From Mycobacterium aquaticum (GTDB taxonomy: Bacteria; Actinomycetota; Actinomycetes; Mycobacteriales; Mycobacteriaceae), in the NCBI RefSeq assembly GCF_002086485.1, contig NZ_MVHF01000044.1, positions 1 through 64,000 of the forward strand: 64,000 nucleotides of DNA. Reading direction: 5' to 3'. A program made the position numbers and the translations under genes. Positions 40,156 to 48,728 of the stretch are shown in pieces (the first letter of the stretch is position 1; each line of letters opens with the position of its first letter). Below the pieces are notes generated by a model, which made no database searches, was not told the DNA's origin, and saw nothing but the letters and a program-made list of their open reading frames with translations.

Positions 40156-41625
40156 ATGGATCCAGAGGTCGTGGTGGTTGGCGCGGGACCGACGGGGTTG
40201 ACGGCGGCGTGCAGCCTGCGTTCGGCCGGCGTGAGCGTCCGGGTGCTCGACAAGGCCGACGGCCCCGCGGTCACGTCGCGGGCGCTCGGCCTGCAGCCGC
40301 GCGGCGTCGAGGTGCTCGACCGGCTGGGCGCGCTGGGTGATCTGCCGCAACGTGGACTAGCCGTGCGACGCGTCGACGTCAACGTCGACGGCCGGCCCCT
40401 GGCGAGCTTCCCGGTCGGTCAGCTGACGAGGCTGCACGGTCCGGCCGCACTGCTGATCTCACAGGCCGAAATCGAGGGGAATCTGCGGAAGCGACTGGCA
40501 GAGCTCGGTGGATCGGTCGAATGGGGCAAGCCGGTCACCGATGTGGGAGCCGACCCGGATGGCGTGACAGTGACAACGGGTGGCGAGCAGATCCGCACCG
40601 GTTGGGTGATCGGCGCCGACGGCGCGCACAGCGCGATCCGTAAGGCGATGGGCATCGGCTTCCCCGGCGTACCGCTGATCGAGCGGTTCCTTCTTGCAGA
40701 TGTTCACGCCGAGCTCGACTACAGCCGCGAGGGTGCCACCTCGTGGCTGCGCGGCAGGAAGCTGCTGGCCGCGTTTCCGCTGCCCGGTGCCGATCTGTGG
40801 CGAGTGATGGCGCCCGCGCCGGACGATCTTCCCGACAACCCCGGCCCAGATGAGATCGTCGGCCATCTCGGCAGCAGGCTGGCCGAGGACACGGGCGGCA
40901 GCATCAAGTCGGTGGTGTGGACCTCGGTGTTCCGCATCCAGCGCCGCCTTGCCGACACCTATCGACGCGGTCGCGTGCTGTTGGCCGGGGATGCTGCACA
41001 CATCCACAGCCCGTTCGGCGGACAGGGCATGAACACCGGCATGGGCGACGCCGAGAACGTGGCGTTCAAGCTGGCGCTGGTGATCTCCGGGAGGGCCGAC
41101 ACCCGGCTGCTGGACAGCTATGAACGCGAACGACGGCCCGTGGCAAGCGGTGTGCTGCAGAGCACCAGCGGACTGACACAGATCCTCGTCGGGCAGGGTC
41201 GGGCTTCCCGGCTGATCCGTGACAAGCTCGCCATCCCCATGCTGAACAATCCGTGGATGCAGCGCCGCATCACCGACAAGGCCTCCCAGCTCGAGGTGTC
41301 CTACCGCTCCGACTCGCTCGCCCAGCGTTGGCTTCCCGGTTTACAGCCTGGTGACCGGGTGCCCGACCGCGAGCTGTTGAGCGCCGATGAGACGGTGACG
41401 CGGCTCTACGACGCGCTCGGACCGCAGTGGGCGGTGATCGGGTCGCCGGGGCTGGCCGCCATCGCGCGCGATCGCCTCGGCGACGTGATGGCGCTGCACG
41501 GGTCGGGCGACTCGATGCTTGTGCGCCCCGACGGCCACCTGGCATGGAAAGGCTCGTCAGCGGCGAGCCTGCACACCTGGTTGGACAGCACGCTGGGCCG
41601 TCCAGCCTTGGAACCCTCGGCGTGA
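40156..41625 (+). CDS. FAD-dependent aromatic monooxygenase (PHBH/PheA family)
   Basis: 489 residues from ATG 40156, with GAAGGAGGAG directly upstream. It has the FAD fold VVVVGAGPTGLTAACSL, the DG motif GWVIGADGAHSAIRKAM, and GRVLLAGDAAHIHSPFGGQGMNTGMGDAENVAFKL. A C-terminal thioredoxin-like tail is present (LRLYDALGPQWAVIGSPG-like). It probably hydroxylates a phenolic or polyketide/antibiotic substrate; rifampicin-type hydroxylases belong to the same superfamily, but the substrate is not readable. The TetR gene follows by GTGA, so the pair forms an autoregulated unit. Confidence 0.88.
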   Translation: MDPEVVVVGAGPTGLTAACSLRSAGVSVRVLDKADGPAVTSRALGLQPRGVEVLDRLGALGDLPQRGLAVRRVDVNVDGRPLASFPVGQLTRLHGPAALLISQAEIEGNLRKRLAELGGSVEWGKPVTDVGADPDGVTVTTGGEQIRTGWVIGADGAHSAIRKAMGIGFPGVPLIERFLLADVHAELDYSREGATSWLRGRKLLAAFPLPGADLWRVMAPAPDDLPDNPGPDEIVGHLGSRLAEDTGGSIKSVVWTSVFRIQRRLADTYRRGRVLLAGDAAHIHSPFGGQGMNTGMGDAENVAFKLALVISGRADTRLLDSYERERRPVASGVLQSTSGLTQILVGQGRASRLIRDKLAIPMLNNPWMQRRITDKASQLEVSYRSDSLAQRWLPGLQPGDRVPDRELLSADETVTRLYDALGPQWAVIGSPGLAAIARDRLGDVMALHGSGDSMLVRPDGHLAWKGSSAASLHTWLDSTLGRPALEPSA

Positions 41626-42197
41626 GCGTCGACTGGCGGGCCCGCAAGAAGGCTGCCACCCGGCAGTCCATCCAAGAGCACGCCTTGCGGCTGTTCGTCG
41701 AAAAAGGTTATGACGCAACCACGGTCGAGGAGATCGCGGCGGCCTCCGGGGTCTCACACATGACCTTCTTCCGGTATTTCCCCCGCAAGGAGGAGGTCGT
41801 CGAGTACGACGAGTACGACCCGATGATCGAACAGCTCATCGCCGAACAACCAGCCGAGCTGTCGCCCATCGCCGCGATTCATCAGGCGCTGCGGGCCGGC
41901 CTGGAGACCGTACTGGCCACCGACCACGACGCGTTGCTGATCCGCACACGGCTGATCCTGGACAATCCAGCGCTGCGCGCTCGAAATCTGATCGCGCAGG
42001 ACGAGACCCGCGAGCTGTTCGCCCGAGCCTTGGCTCGGCGGGCGGGCCTGTCCGAACCCGACCTGCCGTGTGTCGTGCAGGCCTCCGCGGCTCTCGCCGC
42101 GGTGGCACCCGCCTTGACTGCCTGGGCCCACGACGAGGATCGCGACCTGATCGCGTTGGTCGACGCGGCGTTTGCCGCGGTGGCGGCCGGCATGTGA
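41622..42197 (+). CDS. TetR-family repressor of the monooxygenase
   Basis: 191 residues from GTG 41622, overlapping the monooxygenase stop. HTH: RQSIQEHALRLFVEKGYDATTVEEIAAASGVSHMTFFRYFPRKEEVV. The C-terminal ligand domain resembles TetR_C-type mycobacterial regulators (TRLILDNPALRARNLIAQDET). The double palindrome upstream of the operon is the likely operator. Confidence 0.88.
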   Translation: MSVDWRARKKAATRQSIQEHALRLFVEKGYDATTVEEIAAASGVSHMTFFRYFPRKEEVVEYDEYDPMIEQLIAEQPAELSPIAAIHQALRAGLETVLATDHDALLIRTRLILDNPALRARNLIAQDETRELFARALARRAGLSEPDLPCVVQASAALAAVAPALTAWAHDEDRDLIALVDAAFAAVAAGM

Positions 42198-42205
42198 GCC
42201 CTTCC

Positions 42206-42262
42206 TACAATTGGCGGATGCCTGGAGCCGAGTTCACCGAGCAAGACCGCCGATCGTGCTGA
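42206..42262 (+). promoter_or_regulatory. Leaderless leader peptide (14 aa) with TACAAT -10
   Basis: TACAAT (42206-42211) lies 6 nt before ATG 42218, which opens MPGAEFTEQDRRSC ending in TGA 42260-42262. The GTG start of the DMT gene at 42256 lies inside this frame, so translation of the leader and the transporter would be coupled. Confidence 0.5.
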
Positions 42263-43122
42263 TCGGTGTCGCGGCAGCACTGCTGGCCTGCGTGGGTTAC
42301 GGGACCGCCTCGGTGCTGCAGTCGTATGCCGCGGGCAGCGCGGGATCAGGCCACGCAGCGACCCCGGAGGGCGGACCCACGCTGCGGTCGACCATCACGG
42401 CCATGCTCGCGCCGATCTTCATCGCGGGAATGGCGCTAGATCTGCTGGGCTTCGTCGGCAGCCTGGTCTCGGCCCGGCTTATCCCACTGTTCTTGTCGCA
42501 GACCATCATCAGCGCCAACCTCGTCGTCACCGCGATACTCAGCATCTTCGTGCTACACGTACGGCTGCACCGGCGCGACTGGATCGCCATCGCCATAGTG
42601 CTTGTCGCCCTGTGCATCCTGGGCGCGACCGCCGGGCGCCTTGGCGACGGCGACCCGGGCGTCGCCATGCACTGGGGCGTGCTCGCTGTATCTGCCGTCA
42701 TCCTTGCCGCAGGAGCCGTCCTGGTCCGGCTGCTCGGTCGCAACGCGGCCGTACCCGCCGGCCTCATCGCCGGTGTGCTCTATGGCGCGATGGCCGTCGC
42801 GGTACGGGTGGTCCACGGGCTGGAGCCCTTCCAGCTCCGGGTGCTGCTGGCCGACCCCGCCTTGTGGGCGATCGTCGTCGCCGGTCTCGGTGGCTTCTAC
42901 TTGTTCACCGTTGCGCTGCAAGTCGGTTCGGTCAACGGTGTCGCCGCTGCCCTTGTGGTGGGCGAGACCGTGGTGCCGGGCATCGTGGGCGTGGTCCTGC
43001 TCGGCGACTCCGCCCGACCCGGCTACGGCTGGCTCGTCGCGCTGGCCTTCGCCGCGGCCATCATCGGTGCCGTCGCAGTCGCGATCTTCGGCGCGGCGGA
43101 GTACGAGCGGGCGGCCGGCTAG
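42256..43122 (+). CDS. DMT-superfamily (EamA-like) membrane protein
   Basis: 288 residues with nine to ten hydrophobic helices (IGVAAALLACVGYGTASVLQS at the start, GAVAVAIFGAAEYERAAG at the end), of the DMT type. GTG 42256 starts right before the first helix. Most related actinobacterial proteins are uncharacterised exporters or integral membrane proteins. The upstream frame to 42172 is non-conserved. Confidence 0.8.
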   Translation: MLIGVAAALLACVGYGTASVLQSYAAGSAGSGHAATPEGGPTLRSTITAMLAPIFIAGMALDLLGFVGSLVSARLIPLFLSQTIISANLVVTAILSIFVLHVRLHRRDWIAIAIVLVALCILGATAGRLGDGDPGVAMHWGVLAVSAVILAAGAVLVRLLGRNAAVPAGLIAGVLYGAMAVAVRVVHGLEPFQLRVLLADPALWAIVVAGLGGFYLFTVALQVGSVNGVAAALVVGETVVPGIVGVVLLGDSARPGYGWLVALAFAAAIIGAVAVAIFGAAEYERAAG

Positions 43123-43246
43123 CTTCCTCCCCCGATCGGTGGACGCCCGGTTCATCTCGGAGCCGTCCGATCGGCGGACAGACTCCGGGCTGTTGATGCG
43201 CGAGGCTTGACGCCATCGAGCACTGGCATCGACAGAGAGGAACCAA

Positions 43247-43528
43247 ATGAGCTACCACGTCATGGATCTGGTGTGTGAGCGCGCCAACGAGCGGGACTGG
43301 GAACTGATCTTCGACAGTGGCCCGAACGGCGACTGGCGCACCATCGTCTGGGAGCAACGCTGCCCGGAGGGAGCCGGCGAGCCACTCGAGTTGGAGATCA
43401 CGTTCAACGTCGACGGCCGGATCGTCCAGACGGAGAAGCGCCAAGACGGAAAATGGCACCAGCGCACCACTCCGGCCGACGAGTTCGCCTCGACGGCGGT
43501 CCATCTCGAGGCGCTGAGCATGATCTGA
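43247..43528 (+). CDS. Hypothetical protein (93 aa)
   Basis: MSYHVMDLVCERANERDWEL begins a 93-residue soluble, acidic protein with Trp-rich strands (DWRTIVWEQRC, GKWHQRTT). GAGAGGA precedes the ATG at good spacing and codon use is typical of the genome, so it is probably real. No family recognised, and no clear operon partner. Confidence 0.6.
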   Translation: MSYHVMDLVCERANERDWELIFDSGPNGDWRTIVWEQRCPEGAGEPLELEITFNVDGRIVQTEKRQDGKWHQRTTPADEFASTAVHLEALSMI

Positions 43529-43616
43529 GCCGTCCAATTCAACGAAAAGGTTGCTGATCCACGCTCGGGTTCACGCGGTCGTCGCAACGCTCGCGATATG
43601 AGAGGTTGCGACGATC

Positions 43617-43769
43617 GTGTCGTTTTCAGACGACCGTGCTCGGTGGGATGAGCGGCTAGCAAGGCTGATTGATGCGAGTGTGTCCGCGCGTGAGGCTGCT
43701 CAGGCGTTGGGGTTGTCGCTGCCGCACGTGCATGCGGTGTTGCGGCCGCGCGATCATGTCCTGAAATAG
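43617..43769 (+). pseudogene. Possible HTH fragment of a lost mobile element
   Basis: A GTG-initiated 50-residue frame, with a central helix-turn-helix-like segment (ARLIDASVSAREAAQALGLS) and the end VHAVLRPRDHVLK. It resembles the DNA-binding N-terminus of transposases or phage regulators, but no catalytic part follows. It could instead be a tiny intact regulator; the evidence is weak. Confidence 0.35.
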
Positions 43770-43830
43770 GCGCTTCGACAGCGTGATTGAGGAGATGACC
43801 CACATGGCACAGGCTCGCGGGGCCGGCGTG

Positions 43831-43869
43831 AGCCCGGCCCTGCGCATGATGGACGCGCAGGGCCGGGCT
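43831..43869 (-). terminator. Strong hairpin downstream of the nitrilase operon
   Basis: AGCCCGGCCCTGCGC (43831-43845) and GCGCAGGGCCGGGCT (43855-43869) form a perfect 15-bp GC-rich stem with a 9-nt loop, 22 nt beyond the DUF1097 stop. It has no U-tract; probably the terminator of the minus-strand operon. Confidence 0.8.
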
Positions 43870-43891
43870 GCGGACTATTCGCCAGGGGCCA

Positions 43892-44398
43892 CTAGGAGGC
43901 CGCGGTGGATACCTTGTTGGTCAACGCAGTCCCGAGCCGTTCAGAGGCCAGGCCAAATGCTGTGCCGAGCACGATGGCGACCAGCACGAGTGCGACGGGA
44001 TGGGAGAAGTTGACCGGCGCAGTGATAGTTGATTTGGTCGCAGCGATCGTTCCGACCAGCGAGGCGAACCCGAAAAACCCTGCAGGGGTGAAGCTGAGGA
44101 TTCCGTCGCTACTGATCAGCACAAGGATCCCGGCACCCACCACGACGCATCCCGCGACAGCCCATGTGCTTCCGCCGAGCGCATCGATTGCGAGCATCGT
44201 GACAGTGGCGCTCGCGACGCCCAGGAAATTCATTACCAGCGAGCGCTTGGCTCCGTCGAGTCCACCGCCGGCAGCGAAGAATGCAGCCCAGGCGATGAAA
44301 ACCGCCCAAATGGGGACCTTCACGGCGAAGCCGGTGAGCAGACAGGACAGCCCCGCGAGCAGTCCGATGCTTACTGTACTAGCGATACGGGCGGGCAT
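43892..44398 (-). CDS. DUF1097 membrane protein
   Basis: 168 residues, five to six hydrophobic helices (SIGLLAGLSCLLTGFAVKVPIWAVFIAWAAFF; LISSDGILSFTPAGFFGFASLVG; HPVALVLVAIVLGTAFGL). The first half matches the DUF1097 inner-membrane family of unknown function, which may act as a channel or permease. It overlaps the end of the amidotransferase gene by 28 nt and is the last gene of the operon, so it may take up the nitrogen compound used by it. Confidence 0.75.
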   Translation of the reverse strand: MPARIASTVSIGLLAGLSCLLTGFAVKVPIWAVFIAWAAFFAAGGGLDGAKRSLVMNFLGVASATVTMLAIDALGGSTWAVAGCVVVGAGILVLISSDGILSFTPAGFFGFASLVGTIAATKSTITAPVNFSHPVALVLVAIVLGTAFGLASERLGTALTNKVSTAAS

Positions 44399-45096
44399 GA
44401 CGATTCTCCTTGGTGTGCGTTGGGCTCGTGGCAGCAGAAGAACTGGCCGTAGAGCTGAGCTGCATTAGCGACGGCGTTGGGTTCGAATTGTGATGTTGCA
44501 GAACGGATATTGTCGATATCGCCACCGGAGTCGGTGATGGACCGCCGGCGCCGCGGCGTCGCCAACCAGAAGTCGATGTGGGCAGAGGTGAGTTCGGGAT
44601 GGTACTGGACGCCGAGATGGTGCCCGTGCGCGAACGCGTGGGTGCACCTGTCGGTTCTCGCCAGGACCGTGCTACCGGGGGGAGCGATTATCTCGTCACC
44701 ATGCCAGACGAACCACGTTCCGCCGTAAGGCTGCTCACCGGCAATGTCGTACCACCCGAGTTCAGGGTTGGGCATTCGGCCGACGTGCCCACCAAGGACC
44801 ATGGCGAGCAGTTGTGCGCCGAAGCAGATGCCGAGCACCGGCGTGCCGGCTGCGATGCAGGCGCGCACGAAGTCGTGCTCGGCCTGGATCCACGGCTCAT
44901 CGGTGTCGTACGCCGACCGACTGCTTCCGAGTATGGCCAGCGCGCGGTAGTGCCCCGATGCGGGCAGCGCTCCGGCGGTGACGTCGACAATCTCGTAAGG
45001 CATCGCTCGGTCGTGCAACCACGTCTGAAGGTTGCCAGGACCGTCGTCATCCTGATGTTGCAGGATCAGAGTCGTCGTGCTGGGGTCTGTGGTCAT
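44371..45096 (-). CDS. Class I glutamine amidotransferase-like hydrolase
   Basis: 241 residues. GATase1 core: HYRALAILGSSRSAYD, nucleophile Cys in LGICFGAQLLAMVLGG, and GVQYHPELT (His, Glu). There is no synthetase domain, as in stand-alone gamma-glutamyl hydrolases such as PuuD. In this operon it may release a gamma-glutamyl group attached by the GS-like enzyme (inference). Its ATG overlaps the nitrilase stop (ATGA). Confidence 0.85.
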   Translation of the reverse strand: MTTDPSTTTLILQHQDDDGPGNLQTWLHDRAMPYEIVDVTAGALPASGHYRALAILGSSRSAYDTDEPWIQAEHDFVRACIAAGTPVLGICFGAQLLAMVLGGHVGRMPNPELGWYDIAGEQPYGGTWFVWHGDEIIAPPGSTVLARTDRCTHAFAHGHHLGVQYHPELTSAHIDFWLATPRRRRSITDSGGDIDNIRSATSQFEPNAVANAAQLYGQFFCCHEPNAHQGESSCPPVSLVQ

Positions 45097-46118
45097 GGGA
45101 AGGGTCTGAGCTCCTGTTCCAGTGTGTGGTCTGCGAATTGGACCGACTCGTTGCGTGTCCGGTTGACGATGGTGCGAAAGACATCCGGTCGGGTGTAATG
45201 GCCGGTGGGATCGAAGTTCAGCCGCTCGCGGGTGACGTGGTCGAGATCGAGGTCGGCGATGATCACCCCCTCTGCTGCTACGACTGGCGCGACCAACCAG
45301 CGGCCGTCGGGACCGGCAATGGCGCTGCCGCCATCGAAGACGACTGTGTCGGATGCCTCACGGAGACGCTCGGCGAGTGGAAAGTCGCTCGGAATCGAAT
45401 CGGCGGTGATGATGCCGGATGCCGCGATGGCGTAGACGCGACCTTCTACGGCGACGAAACGGGTGATGTCACTAGTCAATGCGCTCGACCCGGGCCACAC
45501 GCCGACGTGCACGGTTTCACCTTGCGCGTACAGCGCGGTGCGGGCTTGGGGCATCCAGTTTTCCCAGCAGTTCAGGCTTCCCACCGTGGCTCGCCCGACT
45601 TGGTGGGTCACCAATCCCGCACCGTCACCTTGGCCCCACACCATTCGTTCGTCATAGGTGGGAACGAGTTTTCGGTGATGCCCCACTAGGCCGCGTCGAT
45701 GATCGATGGTGAGGACGGTGCACCAGACCGTGCCCCGGCCCAGTTCTCGGCCCCGTTCGGTGACTCCGACGACCATCGTGATCCCCAAATCAGCTGCGAT
45801 CGTTTCCATCTCGCGTTGCTCAGGACCGTCGACCTCAATGGCTGCGTCGAGATAGTAGGCGTAGCAGTCTTTTTGATCTGGGTGGTCGAAGAGCGCACCT
45901 TCCGTGCGCGATGGCCAGAATGGGTATCCAGATAGATAGGTCTCCGGGTAGGCGATCAGCGTGGCTCCGGAAGTGGCCGCGACATGCGCGGCGTCGGCTA
46001 TCTGAGCCAAGCGGGCCGACGGTTTGAGCCAGGGACCGCCGAGCTGTGCCGCCGCCACGGTGATGGCGTTCGGCCCCAGCTTCGGCTCGCGGTGTTCGGC
46101 AATGACTTTCAGTGTCAT
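45093..46118 (-). CDS. Nitrilase (carbon-nitrogen hydrolase)
   Basis: 341 residues with the complete Glu-Lys-Cys triad: Glu in AYPETYLSGYPFWPSR, Lys in GHHRKLVPTYDERMVWGQGDG, Cys in VGSLNCWENWMP. The CWE sequence after the nucleophile is typical of true nitrilases rather than amidases. It would hydrolyse an organic nitrile to acid and ammonia. Short stretches upstream at 46119-46154 separate it from the GS-like gene. Substrate unknown. Confidence 0.9.
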   Translation of the reverse strand: MTLKVIAEHREPKLGPNAITVAAAQLGGPWLKPSARLAQIADAAHVAATSGATLIAYPETYLSGYPFWPSRTEGALFDHPDQKDCYAYYLDAAIEVDGPEQREMETIAADLGITMVVGVTERGRELGRGTVWCTVLTIDHRRGLVGHHRKLVPTYDERMVWGQGDGAGLVTHQVGRATVGSLNCWENWMPQARTALYAQGETVHVGVWPGSSALTSDITRFVAVEGRVYAIAASGIITADSIPSDFPLAERLREASDTVVFDGGSAIAGPDGRWLVAPVVAAEGVIIADLDLDHVTRERLNFDPTGHYTRPDVFRTIVNRTRNESVQFADHTLEQELRPFP

Positions 46119-46154
46119 TCGGTTTCGACTTTCAGATGTTCCGGCGTGAAAAGG

Positions 46155-47588
46155 TCAGAAGACTTCGAAGTACTCACGGTGTTCCCAGTCGGTGACCGCC
46201 GCGTTGAAGCGGGAAATCTCTTTCCTCTTCACAACGGTCAAGTAGTTGACGAAGGCGTCACCCAGTTCGCGGCGCATCAAGGCGCTGCTCTCGAAATGGC
46301 CGAGCGCCTCCTCGAGTGTTGCCGGCACCAACGGCACATCTGCGGTATAGGCCTCGTCCGCCGACGGTCCGGGATCGAGTTTGCGGGCGATGCCGTCGCG
46401 ACCGCTGATCAGCTGTGACGCCATATACAAATACGGGTTGGCCGCCGGTTCGCCGATCCGATTCTCCAGATGCGTGGAACCATCCCCGCGTGCTCCGGAG
46501 ATACGGATCATCGCGCCGCGGTTCTCTTCCGCCCAGGCGATCCTGTCGGGCGCGAACGAATTGGCGATGTATCGCTTGTAGCCGTTGATGGTCGGCGTAG
46601 TGAGTACCGAACTGGCGCGCGCGTGCTCGAGGAGACCTCCCATGTAATGCACCGCTGTGCCAGAGAGAAGGGTTCCATTCTCGCCAGGAAAAATGTTGGC
46701 CTTGTCGGGGCTACCGAGCGATTGGTGAAGATGCCATCCGCTGGAGACGATGTTGGGGAAGGCCGGTCGCGCCATGAACGTGGCGTGATATCCGTGCCGA
46801 CGACAGATCTGCTTGATCGCGCTGCGGATAAGCAGCACATTGTCGGCCGTTTCGATGCCGGGCAGCGGATCGAAAGACATCTCGACCTGTCCCGGACCCC
46901 ATTCATCCTCGACAGTCGCCAGCGGCATACCCAAACCGACGATCTCGTCACGAAGAATGCTCAGGATTGCGTCGGCCTCATCGCCGCGATTTTCGGTCAG
47001 ATACTGATAGCCGTGTGACAGCGCCGTCACTTCCGGGGCGGCCGGTGGCCACCCGGAATCGGCGAAACTCAGCTTCGGGTCCACGAGACGGGTGATGTAG
47101 AACTCAAGCTCGGCTCCAGTGGTGAAGCTGAACCCTTCCTGCTCCAGCTTTGACAGTTGTGCCTGCAGCACGCCTCGGGTGTCGAACGGGACGCGCTCGC
47201 CGTTGCGGTAGTACATATCGGCCAACACCCAGCCGGTCCTGTTAGTCCAAGGCAGCACACGAAATGTGGTCGGGTCGGGGACCAAGACGCAGTCCGGCAG
47301 CCCCGTCAATCGGTCGTCGCCAAACCCGTGGGCCTCGAACGGCGGGACAGCGGGGTTGTTCGTGGTATCGAAAATCAGCGTGGCGGTCTGGAAATCTTTG
47401 CCGTCGGCCAGAGCGGACAGAAATGCATCGACTTCCAAGGTCTTGCCACGCAGGATGCCGTGCTGATCTCCCCAACTGATGCGGACCTGGCGCAGATCGA
47501 GCTCGTTGAGCCGAGAGACCAGCTTGGCACCAGCCTCCGCTTGGCGCTGTGACCACAACCCGTTAGCGGCGATAAACGATGAACCCAT
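46155..47588 (-). CDS. Glutamine-synthetase-like gamma-glutamyl ligase
   Basis: 477 residues. GS beta-grasp N-terminal domain (LRQVRISWGDQHGILRGKTL) and catalytic domain: GAELEFYI (metal-binding Glu), VEDEWGPGQVEMSFDPLPG (Glu pair), WHLHQSLGSPDKANIFPGENG, then ENRGAMIRISGARGDGSTHLENRIG. It differs from housekeeping GlnA and has no clear adenylylation motif. It may use ammonia from the nitrilase, or glutamylate an amine as GlnA3/PuuA-type enzymes do. First gene of the operon, divergent from a GntR gene. Confidence 0.85.
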   Translation of the reverse strand: MGSSFIAANGLWSQRQAEAGAKLVSRLNELDLRQVRISWGDQHGILRGKTLEVDAFLSALADGKDFQTATLIFDTTNNPAVPPFEAHGFGDDRLTGLPDCVLVPDPTTFRVLPWTNRTGWVLADMYYRNGERVPFDTRGVLQAQLSKLEQEGFSFTTGAELEFYITRLVDPKLSFADSGWPPAAPEVTALSHGYQYLTENRGDEADAILSILRDEIVGLGMPLATVEDEWGPGQVEMSFDPLPGIETADNVLLIRSAIKQICRRHGYHATFMARPAFPNIVSSGWHLHQSLGSPDKANIFPGENGTLLSGTAVHYMGGLLEHARASSVLTTPTINGYKRYIANSFAPDRIAWAEENRGAMIRISGARGDGSTHLENRIGEPAANPYLYMASQLISGRDGIARKLDPGPSADEAYTADVPLVPATLEEALGHFESSALMRRELGDAFVNYLTVVKRKEISRFNAAVTDWEHREYFEVF

Positions 47589-47604
47589 GTCGAACGTCCT
47601 CTCG

Positions 47605-47695
47605 GTGATCTGGTGATCTGATCTTCTATGCGAGTACCGACCGGTGTGCTGGTGATCAGATCACCTGAACCGTAGCAGCCGATCAGATGTCCGTC
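47605..47695. promoter_or_regulatory. GATC-rich palindromic operator region, GS-like operon / GntR gene
   Basis: GGTGATC-A-GATCACC (47651-47665) is a perfect 15-bp palindrome. Related copies flank it: GGTGATCTGATC (from 47612) and CGATCAGATG (from about 47680). They fill the divergent intergenic region 47589-47827. The adjacent GntR regulator is the obvious candidate to bind here and control the nitrogen operon and perhaps itself. Confidence 0.7.
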
Positions 47696-47827
47696 ACTAC
47701 CTGATTTTCTCTACGTTTCCCCGGCCAGACCGCACGTCAGCCGCATGACCGCCCGTCGATGCTGCTCTGCCTCTCGCTACGCGCACCATCTGCCAGACTA
47801 GAGATCAGACGACCAGGTGAGCAGTTG

Positions 47828-48532
47828 ATGGGAGACGCGATGGCAGGTCGGATTGGGCAGGTCGATCGCAGGCCGCTCTACGAACAGGTCAGCGAGCGCC
47901 TTCGGGAGTTCATCGACACGAGCGGCATGCAACCTGGCGACAAGCTGTCCAACGTGCGCGACCTTGCGACAGAGCTTCAGGTCGGGCGATCGTCGATCCG
48001 GGAGGCCATCACCGCGTTGCGCGCGCAGGGCATCGTCGAGGTTCGCCACGGTGACGGCATCTATCTGTTGCAGCGCCCTGAAGATGTCATCTCGTCGCTG
48101 GCGGCCGAGCTAGTGGAGACCCACGTCGACCATCCGTACATCTGGGAGACCCGGCAGGCTCTGGAAGCCCAGTGTGCGAGGTTGGCAGCCGTGCACGCCA
48201 CCGACGAGGATCTCGCCGAACTCGACGCGGCGTTGGCAGAGATGCGGGGCGAGATCGAAGCGGGCCTTCCCGGCCTCAACGGTGATCGCCGTTTTCATCT
48301 CGGTGTCGCAACTGCCGCGCACAACCCGCTCCTCATCAAACTCCTCAAAGGCCTCGGCCGGGCACTCGACCGCACGTCGGAGACGTCCCTGACCCGGCCG
48401 GGCCAGCCGATGCGTTCGTTGGCCGATCACCAAGGGATCGCCGACGCCATTCGCGCCCGTGAACCCGCCGACGCGGCCAACCGCATGTTGGCACATCTGG
48501 TTGCTACCACCGACGAGCTCATCCGGCGATGA
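47828..48532 (+). CDS. GntR/FadR (FCD) transcriptional regulator
   Basis: 234 residues from ATG 47828. Winged helix RPLYEQVSERLREFIDTSGMQPGDKLSNVRDLATELQVGRSSIREAITALRAQGIVEVRHGDGIYLL, followed by an all-helical FCD ligand domain with D/H metal ligands (RRFHLGVATAAHNPL). A longer frame to 47759 is not supported. Divergent from the GS-nitrilase operon, its probable target. Confidence 0.88.
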   Translation: MGDAMAGRIGQVDRRPLYEQVSERLREFIDTSGMQPGDKLSNVRDLATELQVGRSSIREAITALRAQGIVEVRHGDGIYLLQRPEDVISSLAAELVETHVDHPYIWETRQALEAQCARLAAVHATDEDLAELDAALAEMRGEIEAGLPGLNGDRRFHLGVATAAHNPLLIKLLKGLGRALDRTSETSLTRPGQPMRSLADHQGIADAIRAREPADAANRMLAHLVATTDELIRR

Positions 48533-48728
48533 TGCGGCACGATCTGTGACTGCGGACATACTCGCCGCGTCGCTGCACCCAAATGGTGTCGCGGTGTCCC
48601 CGTCGATGGGGCCCCGGCAAGCTTGACTTTGCACCAATCGGTGTTTCTCGTTGCTCGTGTTGCCAGGGCCTGAGGACACATGGCGCAAGGCAGTCCGTTG
48701 TAGCTGCCGCACGACCAACCCTTGCCCC
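48533..48728. other. Intergenic region, nothing recognised
   Basis: This 196-bp stretch separates the GntR gene from the TetR operator. I see no open frame with a start signal, hairpin or repeat beyond chance. Confidence 0.5.

Larger units (their letters stand above)
43529..43891. other. Accessory gap with inverted repeat, short HTH frame and hairpin
   Basis: This 363-bp stretch has no full gene. It contains the 9-bp inverted repeat CGTCGCAAC (43580-43588) / GTTGCGACG (43605-43613), a 50-codon HTH-like frame (43617-43769), and a 15-bp-stem hairpin (43831-43869). Local codons (CTA, ATT, AGT, TAG) are less GC-biased than the flanks, suggesting acquired DNA. Confidence 0.6.
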
